Of a stretch of DNA of 64,000 bases, positions 8,077 through 16,880 are shown piece after piece. Within the stretch, counting starts at the first letter, position 1, and each line of letters opens with the position of its first letter. Source of the stretch: Desulfosarcina alkanivorans (GTDB taxonomy: Bacteria > Desulfobacterota > Desulfobacteria > Desulfobacterales > Desulfosarcinaceae); the NCBI RefSeq assembly GCF_009688945.1, contig NZ_AP021874.1, forward strand, positions 4,402,001 to 4,466,000, given 5' to 3'. The notes under the pieces were generated by a model that was not told the origin of the DNA, searched no databases, and saw nothing but the letters and a program-made list of their open reading frames with translations. A program made the translations under genes and the position numbers.

Positions 8077-8944
8077 CCCGCGCACCGGGATAGATCTGCA
8101 TGTCCACTCAACGGCCTCTGACGGCACCCTGACCCCATCCGAGATATTGGCGATGGCAGTCCGGCTGGGCCTGAAAGCCATCGCTATCACCGACCATGAC
8201 TCGCTCTCCGGTTCAGCCGCCGCCGTTGCCGGCGGTATTCCATCCACACTCAGGTTTTTGACCGGGATCGAAATCAGCGCGGCCTCCCCCGAGGGGTATA
8301 GGGTCAACGGCAGTGTCCATATCCTCGGATACGGAATTGATCCCGACCATGGGGGGCTCAATGCAATGCTGCGGGTCCTGAAACGCTCCCGCGAAAACCG
8401 GAATCCACAAATTATCGCTCAGCTCAATGCCCTGGGGTTGGATCTGAGCACCGATGAACTCGCCCGGGTCGTCGGTGGCGCCACAGCCGGACGGCCCCAT
8501 ATCGCCCGGCTGATGGTCGCAAAGGGAATGGCGGCATCCATTAACGATGCCTTTGATCGGTTCCTGGGGAAAAATCGACCGGCCTATGTCGAAAAATACC
8601 GCGTCCCCATGGCAGAGGCCATCGGCACCATTAACGACGCCGGCGGTATTGCCGTGCTGGCGCATCCCTACTTGACCGGGTTGACCGATCCGACAACCTT
8701 CGAGGCCTTTTTACTGACCCTTCAAACCATGGGATTGAAGGGCATCGAAGCCATCTACCCCGGCCATAACGAAGCCGCCACCGCCGAGTACTGCCGGCTG
8801 GCCCGTAAATACGACCTGCTGATCACCGGCGGTACGGACTTTCATGGTGAGGTCACGCCTGGAATCCGCATGGGTTCAGGCGATGGCAGTTTTTTCGTGC
8901 CCTACTCGATTTACGAAAAGTTGATGGAGCGTTTAGGGCGATGA
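8054..8944 (+). CDS. PHP-domain phosphoesterase (RNase AM/YciV-like)
   Basis: About 296 residues. The PHP metal motifs are visible: DLHVHSTASDG at the N-terminus, ITDHDS, a conserved Glu in GIEISA, LAHPYL, and GTDFHG near the C-terminus. Relatives are 5'-3' exoribonucleases or 3',5'-bisphosphonucleoside phosphatases. The start is inferred to be TTG at 8054, because the run GAGGAGG at 8044-8050 sits 3 bases before it and the HVH motif follows shortly; the longer open frame from 7928 only runs inside dksA. It therefore overlaps dksA by 23 bases and overlaps rnc by 4. Confidence 0.86.
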   Translation: MKKPLASDPRTGIDLHVHSTASDGTLTPSEILAMAVRLGLKAIAITDHDSLSGSAAAVAGGIPSTLRFLTGIEISAASPEGYRVNGSVHILGYGIDPDHGGLNAMLRVLKRSRENRNPQIIAQLNALGLDLSTDELARVVGGATAGRPHIARLMVAKGMAASINDAFDRFLGKNRPAYVEKYRVPMAEAIGTINDAGGIAVLAHPYLTGLTDPTTFEAFLLTLQTMGLKGIEAIYPGHNEAATAEYCRLARKYDLLITGGTDFHGEVTPGIRMGSGDGSFFVPYSIYEKLMERLGR

Positions 8945-9666
8945 CCATGGATGACCCGACCCCGCAGCCCCCCTCCCGGGAAGCCCTGGAACAGGCACTC
9001 GGATACCGATTCAACAACGCCGAACGGCTTACCGCCGCCCTTCGCCACAGTTCATTTGTCAATGAACAACCCCAGACGGACATCAGCAGCAATGAGCGGC
9101 TTGAATTTTTGGGGGATGCGGTGCTGAACCTGGCCATCAGCCACCTTTTGATGGAACGATACCCGGATCTGGCTGAAGGCGAACTGTCGAGGAACCGGGC
9201 GCATTTAGTCAATGAAACACAACTGGCCACGGTTGCCAGGCAGATAAACCTTGGCGCCCACCTGCTGCTGGGAAAAGGCGAAGCGCTGACCGATGGCCGG
9301 GAAAAAAATTCCATCCTGGCGGATGCCACCGAGGCGGTGATCGCCGCCATTTATCTGGACGGCGGGTTTGATGCCGCATTCACCTTTGTGGGGTGTCAAT
9401 TCCGGGAACGGCTGCGTGCCGCAACCCAAACGGGATATGAAACCGACTACAAAAGCAGGCTTCAGGAACGCGTCCAGTCGAGGTATCACGAAGTGCCCCG
9501 ATATCAGGTCGTCGGTGAACGCGGACCGGATCACGAAAAGATTTTCACGGTGCGCATGTCGGTATCCGGAATCGCGGCCGAAGGGGATGGAAAAAGCAAA
9601 AAAACGGCCGAACAGGAAGCCGCCCGGGCAGGCCTGGAACTTCTGGACCGATCCGATCGCCCATGA
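8941..9666 (+). CDS. rnc: ribonuclease III
   Basis: 241 residues. The signature NERLEFLGDAVLNLAI (near residues 44-59) carries the catalytic acidic residues; a second acidic pair is seen in DATEAVIAAIYLDGG. A C-terminal double-stranded RNA-binding domain begins about residue 165 and ends KKTAEQEAARAGLELL. The ATG overlaps the PHP gene stop by 4 bases and its own stop overlaps the next start, so PHP-rnc-radical SAM form one operon. Function is rRNA and mRNA processing. Confidence 0.96.
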   Translation: MTMDDPTPQPPSREALEQALGYRFNNAERLTAALRHSSFVNEQPQTDISSNERLEFLGDAVLNLAISHLLMERYPDLAEGELSRNRAHLVNETQLATVARQINLGAHLLLGKGEALTDGREKNSILADATEAVIAAIYLDGGFDAAFTFVGCQFRERLRAATQTGYETDYKSRLQERVQSRYHEVPRYQVVGERGPDHEKIFTVRMSVSGIAAEGDGKSKKTAEQEAARAGLELLDRSDRP

Positions 9667-10727
9667 CACCCCGCGGCGACACCACCCCGGCCGGCAGGCC
9701 CCTGATCATTCCTCTTTTCATCCCCCACATGGGATGCCCCCACCAATGTATTTTTTGCAACCAGCAATCCATCACCGGCAAATCCGTACAAACACCCTCC
9801 CGGGATCAGATCCACCGTGAAGTCAACCGTTTTCTGAAATACGGGAAAAAACGCCCCTCCACCACCCAGATTTCCTTTTTCGGCGGCAGTTTTCTGGGAC
9901 TCGGAAAAACAACCATCCTGAGCCTGCTGGAAGCGGCCATTCCCTTTGTGCAGGAGGCGGATGTGGACAGCATCCGTTTTTCCACCCGGCCGGACACGGT
10001 CACGCCGGAAATGCTTGATCTGTTAAACGGGTTTCCGGTCTCCACGGTGGAATTGGGTGTTCAATCAATGAACGACCCGGTTCTCGACGCTGCCGGGCGG
10101 GGTCACCGTGCTGCGGACACGGTGGCTGCCACCGCCCTGCTGAAAAAACGGGGCTATCAGGTCGGATTGCAGATGATGGTGGGACTTCCCGAGGACGACG
10201 ACGACGGCGCCATGGAAACCGCCTGCCGGATTGCCGCCCTGCAGCCGGATTTTGTCCGCATCTATCCCACCCTGGTCCTGAAGGGCAGCCCGCTGGCCAG
10301 CCGGTTCCTTTCCGGCCGCTATCATCCCATGGGACTGGCGGCGTGTGTCACGCTGGTAAAACGGCTCTACCTTTTTTTCAAGACCCACCACATTCCAGTG
10401 GTGCGCATGGGGCTCCAGGCATCGGACGGGCTGACCCGGGCAGGCGACTTCATCGCCGGCCCCTACCACCCGGCCTTCGGCCATCTGGTGCACGGGGAAA
10501 TCGTTCTCGATGCCATCTCATCCGCACTGGGCAGGATGGAAAACCCGCCGGACCCCCTGACCATCACCGTCCACCCCACCATGGTCTCACGCGTTCAAGG
10601 CCTGAACAAAAATAATCTCCGCCATCTGAAGCACGCATTTGACCTGAAAAAAATAGCACTGCTTCAAAACGCGAACCAAGACCAAAACCATCTCATGGTC
10701 GCCGACCGGCAAGTCACGCTCCCTTAG
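9663..10727 (+). CDS. Elp3-like radical SAM protein
   Basis: 354 residues. The cluster motif MGCPHQCIFCN (CX3CX2C, near residues 22-29) and FFGGSFLGL identify a radical SAM enzyme; TVELGVQSM and the overall order fit the bacterial group annotated as elongator protein 3-like or coproporphyrinogen oxidase-like. Substrate is not known. Coupling to rnc by a 4-base overlap suggests an RNA-related context, but this is inference. No HAT domain like that of eukaryotic Elp3 is present. Confidence 0.85.
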   Translation: MTPRGDTTPAGRPLIIPLFIPHMGCPHQCIFCNQQSITGKSVQTPSRDQIHREVNRFLKYGKKRPSTTQISFFGGSFLGLGKTTILSLLEAAIPFVQEADVDSIRFSTRPDTVTPEMLDLLNGFPVSTVELGVQSMNDPVLDAAGRGHRAADTVAATALLKKRGYQVGLQMMVGLPEDDDDGAMETACRIAALQPDFVRIYPTLVLKGSPLASRFLSGRYHPMGLAACVTLVKRLYLFFKTHHIPVVRMGLQASDGLTRAGDFIAGPYHPAFGHLVHGEIVLDAISSALGRMENPPDPLTITVHPTMVSRVQGLNKNNLRHLKHAFDLKKIALLQNANQDQNHLMVADRQVTLP

Positions 10728-10740
10728 ACATATAAACGTG

Positions 10741-10769
10741 AAAACCCCCGCCCGGCAAGGCAGGGGTTT
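10741..10769. terminator. probable shared terminator between convergent genes
   Basis: Inverted repeat with arms AAACCCC (10742-10748) and GGGGTTT (10763-10769) lies in the 88-base gap between the convergent radical SAM gene and the TRAP permease gene. The T tracts are short on both strands, so termination strength is uncertain. Confidence 0.6.
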
Positions 10770-10815
10770 CCATGAGGATCGGCAGCGGGTGCGAAAACCG
10801 TATTGCGTCGATCGG

Positions 10816-12747
10816 TCAGGCGGCCGGGGCTTTTTTAAACCACCGGCCGATCTGCTTGATCCAGATGCCACTCAACAGATAGGAATAGAGCCAGGTGCCC
10901 AATATGATCAGGACAAAGGCCTTGACGATGTCCATGGCGCTGCCGTCCAGGGAGAAGGCCGGCACGTAGCCAAACAGGAACGGCCCCAGATACAGAAACT
11001 TGGCAAATTTGAAGGCGGCGAAGGCCGTGCGCCACATGTTGGCCTTGGCGATCGTCGCCCCCGCAAAGGCGGCGATGCACACCGGCGGGGTGATGTTCGA
11101 ATCCTGTGAGAGCCAGTAGACGATCATGTGGGCGGCAATGGGATTGACGCCCAGGTGGGTCAGGGCCGGTACGGCTACCACGGCGGTGATCAGATAGGCG
11201 GCCGTCACCGGCACGCCCATGCCCAGGACCAACGAGGCCATGGCAATAAACAGGATCGTCAGCGGAAGCGAACCGCCGGCCAGTTCGATGACAATGTCGG
11301 CAAAGGTCAGTACCAGGCCGGTATACGTCAACACCCCGATGATAATGCCGATGACCCCAATGGTGGCCCCGATCTTCAGGCTGTTTTCGGTTCCCGAACG
11401 GGAGGCCTCCATAAAGCGCTTCAACCCGGTATTGATTTTAGGCCGCTGATCTTTCTTGAGAATATACCAGATCGCGCAAATGCCGATGCCGGCCCAAACC
11501 ATCTTGCCTTCGGAAAAAACCTTGAGAAAACTTCGTCCCGCATCGGCGCCCACGGTCTTGCTCAGAAACAGAGAGGTCAGCTGAACTGCCAGCACCAGGG
11601 CCATGACCACAGCCATGGTCTTGTCGATACGGTTCTCCTCATATTTGTAGCTGACGATGATGCAGGTAGCCAGGCCCAGGATGGCCGAATAGCCCGGTGA
11701 ATAACCGGTCAACATGAAAATGGTGATGATGATCAACGGCAGGGTGAAAAACCACTCCTTTTTGAGGATCTCCATGGCGCTGTGTTCGCTGCGTTCACCC
11801 ACGATGTTGTACATCTTGGCTTCGTAGTGCACCATCATGAACACGCTGAAAAAGTACATGAAGGCCGGAAAGAGCCCCACCAGCATGATGCGCGAGTAGG
11901 GCACGCCGGTCAGTTCCGCCATGATGAACCCGCCGGCACCCATGATGGGAGGCATGAACATGCCGCCGATGGAGGCCGCCGGTTCGATGCCGCCGGCGAT
12001 ATGGGGCCGGAAACCCGCTTTTTTCATCATCGGAATGGTAAAGGCCCCGGTCGAAACCGTGTTGGCGATGGCGCTGCCGGAAATGGAGCCGAACAGGCCG
12101 GATGCAATGACGGACACCTTGGCCGGTCCGCCAATCTTGTGGCCCACGGCCGCCAGGGGCCAGTCGATGAAAAAACGCTGGGCACCGCTCTTCTCCAGAA
12201 ACGCACCGAACAGGACGAACAGGATCACGTAGGTGGCCAGCACGTTGGCCATGATGCCGAAAACACCGTCGCTCATGTAGTAGATGGTGGTACACAGATT
12301 GGGGAAGGTGTCGCCCGGATGGGCAAACAGATCCGGGGCATAGGGGCCGTAGACACCGTATAAAAGCATCACGGTGCCGATGATCACGAAAGCGTTTCCC
12401 ACCACCCGCCGGGCCAGTTCGATGCCGATGAGGACACCGACCACGGCAACGGTCTTGTCAATCGCGTTTTCCGCCCCTGTCCGGTAGTTGATCGCCTCGA
12501 AATTGAGTATCCAGTAGCCGATGCAGACGATGGACAGCAGGATCAGGATGTAGTCCACCACCCGCATGACGGTTGATTTGGATTTATAGAGCAGAAACAC
12601 CAGCACATAGGTGATGATGACATAAATTCCCCGGTGGTACTGCGTGGATGCCGGCTGGACCACGGCAGCATAGGAGTAGAACAATACCAATAATACCGAG
12701 AGCACATCGAAAAGGATCTGTTCGAATCGTTTTAATTGGTCGTACAC
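10816..12747 (-). CDS. TRAP transporter permease, fused 4TM/12TM (TAXI-type)
   Basis: About 643 residues, nearly all membrane helices: an N-terminal small-subunit-like part, then the DctM-like domain with GLFGSISGSAIANTVSTG and MPPIMGAGGFIMAELT, both characteristic of TRAP large subunits. It imports an organic acid by ion symport, with the TAXI receptor encoded just upstream. The open frame extends 72 codons further, but that part is a palindromic repeat and terminator; I choose GTG at 12747, with AGGGG a few bases upstream, giving MYDQLKRFEQ. Substrate is unknown. Confidence 0.9.
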   Translation of the reverse strand: MYDQLKRFEQILFDVLSVLLVLFYSYAAVVQPASTQYHRGIYVIITYVLVFLLYKSKSTVMRVVDYILILLSIVCIGYWILNFEAINYRTGAENAIDKTVAVVGVLIGIELARRVVGNAFVIIGTVMLLYGVYGPYAPDLFAHPGDTFPNLCTTIYYMSDGVFGIMANVLATYVILFVLFGAFLEKSGAQRFFIDWPLAAVGHKIGGPAKVSVIASGLFGSISGSAIANTVSTGAFTIPMMKKAGFRPHIAGGIEPAASIGGMFMPPIMGAGGFIMAELTGVPYSRIMLVGLFPAFMYFFSVFMMVHYEAKMYNIVGERSEHSAMEILKKEWFFTLPLIIITIFMLTGYSPGYSAILGLATCIIVSYKYEENRIDKTMAVVMALVLAVQLTSLFLSKTVGADAGRSFLKVFSEGKMVWAGIGICAIWYILKKDQRPKINTGLKRFMEASRSGTENSLKIGATIGVIGIIIGVLTYTGLVLTFADIVIELAGGSLPLTILFIAMASLVLGMGVPVTAAYLITAVVAVPALTHLGVNPIAAHMIVYWLSQDSNITPPVCIAAFAGATIAKANMWRTAFAAFKFAKFLYLGPFLFGYVPAFSLDGSAMDIVKAFVLIILGTWLYSYLLSGIWIKQIGRWFKKAPAA

Positions 12748-12810
12748 GGCGGCCCCTGCCTTCTGTATGAGTAAGTAATTACCAAGATTGCTATCAGTCA
12801 CCCGATATAT

Positions 12811-12872
12811 CATTCCCGCGAAGGCGGGAATCCAGTACCAATCAGCTTTGGATTTCCGCCTTCGCGGGAATG
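12811..12872. repeat. paired REP-like palindrome
   Basis: Two 23-base arms, 12811-12833 and 12850-12872, are inverted copies with one mismatch. Each arm itself folds, with TTCCCGC and GCGGGAA around GAAG. This is the widespread repeat that translates as IPAFAGM and is often mis-annotated as protein. It lies between the TAXI receptor gene and its permease gene. Confidence 0.85.
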
Positions 12873-12920
12873 ACAAACAGCGCCTCGGCTGTTTATAATG
12901 CCTCCACTGGAATTTGGGAT

Positions 12921-12953
12921 GGAAAAAGGGCCGGCAGCCCATGCTGCCGGCCC
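12921..12953 (-). terminator. strong intrinsic terminator after the TAXI receptor gene
   Basis: Perfect 11-base stem, 12928-12938 with 12943-12953, with a 4-base loop, followed on the minus strand by five T. It begins 17 bases after the receptor stop codon and precedes the permease gene, so it should keep most transcripts to the receptor alone. Confidence 0.88.
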
Positions 12954-12969
12954 ATGACTGCAATCGTTC

Positions 12970-13944
12970 CTATTTCAACACACCTTTTTCCTTCCAGAAC
13001 TTCTCGGCACCCGGATGCAGCGGGGTGATAATACCGGTGATCCCGCCCTCGACGCTCATGGCCTTGGCAGTGGATTTCACATTGACCATGTGGGCCAGAC
13101 CTTCGGGGGTATAAATTTTGGACAGCAGGGCGTAAACGACGTCCGCCGGAACCTTGGCATTGGCCACCCACAAAGCGGAATCCTGAAAAGAGGGGACGTC
13201 GTAGTCGACGCCCTTATAGGTCCCCGCCGGAATTTTCAACCGCGAAAAATAGGGGTATTTATCGAAGAAACCGGATTCTTCGGCATCTGCCGCCAGGTTA
13301 ATCATTTCGATGTCGTTCTGCTGGGCGGCCATAACCACGGCACCGGACGGATAACCCACAAACAGCCAGAAGGCATCCAGCTGGTTGTTACCGAAAGCGG
13401 CGGCCGCATCGTTGTATCCCATGGCGTTGCGTTCAATCTTGTCCCAGACGCCCATGTGACTGAAGAACAGTTCGCAGTTGGCAAAGGCGCCGGAACCGGC
13501 ATTGCCCACGCCGACTTTTTTCCCAGCCAGATCCTTGACGCTTTTGATGCCGCTGCCTTTTTTAACGACCAGCTGTGCCGGGGCACCGTAGAAATAGCCT
13601 ACGCCCAGCACATCTTCATATTTCCTGGTATCGTTTTTCATCAGCCCGTTGCGTCCCTGATAGACATGGCCGGAATAGACCACGCCGAAGGCATAGGCCC
13701 CGGAGTTGACTTTGCGCAGGTTTTCCACGCTGCCTCCGGAAGCACCGGCGAGCACCCTGAACTCCTTGATGGCTTTTACAGGCGGATAGGTGGAAATGCC
13801 ACCGGCCATGAACTGAAACGTACCACCGGCAGGCCCGCCGCCGAATTTGTAAATGGCTTTGGCGTTGGCATCGGCCGAAAAGGTCATCGTCATCATCAGA
13901 ACCGCGCAGACACCGATTGCGATCGTAAAAAATTTGTTCCTCAT
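12970..13944 (-). CDS. TAXI-family TRAP solute receptor
   Basis: About 324 residues with a signal peptide (MRNKFFTIAIGVCAVLMMTM, mature protein after ANA). The early segment GGGPAGGTFQFMAGG is the usual TAXI ligand-site start, and GVGNAGSGAFANCELFF lies in the second lobe. It is a periplasmic binding protein that feeds the downstream 4TM/12TM permease. ATG at 13944 is chosen because AGGAGG lies 6-7 bases before it; five codons upstream are open but lack such a site. A strong terminator separates it from the permease gene, which suggests receptor excess. The gap 13945-14292 upstream shows no other gene. Confidence 0.92.
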   Translation of the reverse strand: MRNKFFTIAIGVCAVLMMTMTFSADANAKAIYKFGGGPAGGTFQFMAGGISTYPPVKAIKEFRVLAGASGGSVENLRKVNSGAYAFGVVYSGHVYQGRNGLMKNDTRKYEDVLGVGYFYGAPAQLVVKKGSGIKSVKDLAGKKVGVGNAGSGAFANCELFFSHMGVWDKIERNAMGYNDAAAAFGNNQLDAFWLFVGYPSGAVVMAAQQNDIEMINLAADAEESGFFDKYPYFSRLKIPAGTYKGVDYDVPSFQDSALWVANAKVPADVVYALLSKIYTPEGLAHMVNVKSTAKAMSVEGGITGIITPLHPGAEKFWKEKGVLK

Positions 13945-14292
13945 TCGTTCCTCCTGCATCTTGATGGGGGTTATCCGCGGCGACCGGGGTGCATCGCCGC
14001 AGAGCGCCAGAAAACTTCCTGCACGATCTGCAAGCTAACAGCGCATGGAAAAGCGGTCAATTGGGGTATTTCTGATTGTTGTGTAATACTTTTTCTTACA
14101 AATGCCCGTGGCCTGATGTCGACGGCCAACATGCAGGGGGGCGGGAAGGGGCGGTCCGTTTCAGCGGCTCGGGCCGGAGATTTGCACTAAACCCGATCCT
14201 CCCGCCATCCAGTGGTTTACATTCCATCCGGTTGGCATTAAATTGGGGCCCATCGAAATCAACGTGAAACGAATCAACCAAGGAGAGTCACC

Positions 14293-15411
14293 ATCGATAC
14301 CACAGCTGAACCAACATCCCCGGTCCTGAGAGAGATCGTCGACCTGACCAAAGACCTGATCCGCTTTAAATCCACCCACGCCAACCCGGAAGCGATTCAC
14401 CAGTGTGCCCGGTTCATCGAAACATGGTTCAGGAATCATGACATTCCCTGCACGTTCATGACGTTCAATGGCGTGCCATCGATCCGTGCGCTGCCGGCAG
14501 GCAGGCGGACAGCGCTATTGCTGATGTCCCATATCGACGTGGTTAACGCGGCTGATCCGCTTTTCGATCCCGTTGAAAAGAATGGCCGGCTCTATGGCCG
14601 CGGCGCCATAGACGATAAATATGCCGCGGCCCTGTCCATGGTGCTGCTGAAAAACCGCATGGAATCAAATCGCCGCAGGGGTGCGGCCGACCCGTCCACG
14701 CCCCTGGGCGTGCTGATCACCGGCGATGAAGAGGTCGGCGGAATCAACGGCGCCCGCAGCGCCCTGGCGGAAACGGCCTGTGATTTCTGTATCGCCCTGG
14801 ACGGCGGCAACGTGGAAAAAATCGTGGTCAAGGAAAAGGGCATCCTGCAGCTCAAACTGGTTGCCAGCGGCAAAACCGCCCACGGGGCGCGGCCGTGGAT
14901 GGGGGAAAATGCCATCGAGCGGCTGATCGACGATTGCCTTATCGTCAAGCGGCTCTTCGACGATCAGACACAACCGGAGCACTGGCATCGCACCATGAAC
15001 CTGTCGGTGATCCACGCCGGCGACTCGGTTAATCAGGTCCCGGACCGGGCGGAAGCCACCTTCGACATCCGTTACACGGAAAATGACGATCCGGATGACC
15101 TGATCGGCGCTATTCGGTCAGCCGTTTCCAGCGAGGTGATCATCAAAGAGCGCGAACCCCTGTTCATCAGCCCCGCATCACCCTACCTGGACCGCCTGCG
15201 GGCACTGGCACCGAAAACCGGCACCGGCATCGCCCACGGGGCCAGCGACGCCCGCTTCCTGTCCCAGTTCGACATCCCGGGCATCGTGTGGGGCGCCGAC
15301 GGCAACAGCAGCCAGCATTCAACGGATGAGCATGTCGAGATCCAGAGCATCGAACGGCTCTATGGCATTCTGGATCGATTTTTGACCGATATCGAGAACC
15401 ATCCAATCTAG
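14293..15411 (+). CDS. M20 family metallopeptidase (ArgE/DapE type) with non-canonical start
   Basis: Complete M20 amidohydrolase motif set: MSHIDVV (metal His and Asp), GRGAIDDKYA (bridging Asp), TGDEEVGG (catalytic and metal Glu), LDGGNVEK, and the terminal metal His in SSQHSTDEHVE. These enzymes split N-acyl amino acids or small peptides. No ATG, GTG or TTG occurs before 14458, yet the frame is open from 14242 and codes a normal N-terminus (REIVDLTKDLIRFKSTHANP). An AAGGAG site sits 7 bases before ATC at 14293. Either ATC is used, or an ATG was mutated. A start at 14458 would cut off 55 family residues. Confidence 0.82.
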   Translation: MDTTAEPTSPVLREIVDLTKDLIRFKSTHANPEAIHQCARFIETWFRNHDIPCTFMTFNGVPSIRALPAGRRTALLLMSHIDVVNAADPLFDPVEKNGRLYGRGAIDDKYAAALSMVLLKNRMESNRRRGAADPSTPLGVLITGDEEVGGINGARSALAETACDFCIALDGGNVEKIVVKEKGILQLKLVASGKTAHGARPWMGENAIERLIDDCLIVKRLFDDQTQPEHWHRTMNLSVIHAGDSVNQVPDRAEATFDIRYTENDDPDDLIGAIRSAVSSEVIIKEREPLFISPASPYLDRLRALAPKTGTGIAHGASDARFLSQFDIPGIVWGADGNSSQHSTDEHVEIQSIERLYGILDRFLTDIENHPI

Positions 15412-15461
15412 GAAATTCCATTGGATGTCCAGCGATCGGTCGGCGCACCCGGCGGCTGCCC

Positions 15462-16838
15462 TCATTTCGGGGGAGGTCCGGCGGGTGCGCCGTCCAGCAG
15501 CCCCAGCAGTTTCATTGCCATCAATGCCGCCGCCCCGACCCCGGCAAAAACCAGTATGCCCACCCACAGGGGCCAGTGCCACCACAAGGGGCCGTTCACC
15601 AGCACGGTACAGCCACCGACCACCGGCAGTGCGAAGACATTCATGACCGCGATTTCGTATGCGACAGGCGTTTTGAAATCCGGATCGACGATGCGCAGCA
15701 GCAGCAGGCCGCAGGACACGGTGCCGGTGACGACCCCGAAAATGGCTGCCGTCCGTTCCAGGCTGTAGGCCGACAGACGCCGGCCAAAATAGACCACCAG
15801 CATGGTGGTGAAAAACCCGTTGACCAACGCCATCAAGCTGATGGGCAGCCAGTAGTCCCAGACGATCTTCAGCTGAATGGCCGCCACCGTGGCCACGATC
15901 AGGAAATCAACCGAAAACCCGGTGATCCGGCGCTGTAAGCCCGCGTCCGCCAGGTGGATAATGTTCAGCCGTTTCAGGATCCATTTGACCATCAGGGCCA
16001 TGCCCAGGCCGAAAAAGAAAAAGAACCCCCACAGCATTCCGGCGACATCGGCCGGAAGCAGACGTCCGAGGGCGGCGATGGCCAGGGCGGTCAGGCCATA
16101 CACCCCGCCCACCAGGGCTGCCTGAAACGCCAGGGTTTCCGCATTTCCCGAATGAAGGGTCAGGCGGCCTGCCGATTCTGTGGTCGTTTTTCCATCGAGG
16201 ATACCGGTAAGAAATTCCCCGGGAAGCCGCCGGGGAGCGAATGTGGCCCGCCCCGTGCGGATGCCCCGGTTCACCAGGGGAACCCCGATAAAAAAAGCGC
16301 AGAAATAACCGACCGCGGCAAAGGTCAGCCCGATGGTGGCGGCATCGGCAAACCCAACGCCTTCCCATACTTTACCGATGGACAGGGCCTGGCCGGGGCC
16401 TTCGTTGAACCCCAGGGGCACCAGGAAACCGAAGGTGGGAAAAAGCCCGACACCGAACCACCCCAGAAGAATCACCAGCATGCCGCCCAGGCACGCCTGC
16501 ATGGGAAAGGTGAGTCCCTGTATCAGGGCCATCCAGGCCGGCCCCTTGAGCATCCCGGTCCGGGCCGCATGTTCACCGCCGTTGTCGTCGTGCGTCAGTC
16601 CCACGGAAATAAACGAGATGTTGAAAAAATGATAGGCGACGGCCTCGATGGTCGCGGTCTCCAGGCTCAGCAGCCCCGTGTGCATGAGCACCAGCCCCAT
16701 CAGGCCGCCGATGAGACAGCCGGGCACCAGAAAATGCTGGAAAAACCCCACCCGGGCCCGCAACCCGACGCCGGCCAGCAAAAGGGCTGACAAAAAGGCG
16801 AAGACCAGCATGCCGTCAAAGGGGAAAGGCGTGTTCAT
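15462..16838 (-). CDS. sodium/glutamate symporter-like (GltS family) carrier
   Basis: 458 residues with about ten to twelve membrane helices in two halves. The signature GFNEGPGQALSIGKVWE (near residues 142-158) matches the re-entrant region of GltS proteins, and a second polar loop is seen near GVVTGTVSCG. GltS carriers take up glutamate or related acids with sodium. It lies convergent to the M20 peptidase gene and upstream of the convergently spaced decarboxylase, suggesting an amino-acid catabolic island. Substrate specificity is not deducible. Confidence 0.83.
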   Translation of the reverse strand: MNTPFPFDGMLVFAFLSALLLAGVGLRARVGFFQHFLVPGCLIGGLMGLVLMHTGLLSLETATIEAVAYHFFNISFISVGLTHDDNGGEHAARTGMLKGPAWMALIQGLTFPMQACLGGMLVILLGWFGVGLFPTFGFLVPLGFNEGPGQALSIGKVWEGVGFADAATIGLTFAAVGYFCAFFIGVPLVNRGIRTGRATFAPRRLPGEFLTGILDGKTTTESAGRLTLHSGNAETLAFQAALVGGVYGLTALAIAALGRLLPADVAGMLWGFFFFFGLGMALMVKWILKRLNIIHLADAGLQRRITGFSVDFLIVATVAAIQLKIVWDYWLPISLMALVNGFFTTMLVVYFGRRLSAYSLERTAAIFGVVTGTVSCGLLLLRIVDPDFKTPVAYEIAVMNVFALPVVGGCTVLVNGPLWWHWPLWVGILVFAGVGAAALMAMKLLGLLDGAPAGPPPK

Positions 16839-16880
16839 CGGGATTTCCTTATTGATACGAACGTCTGACGCTTGCAGCCA

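Noticed and set aside
12748..12963. 72-codon extension of the TRAP permease frame
   Set aside because: It translates the REP palindrome (IPAFAGM) and the receptor terminator, not protein.
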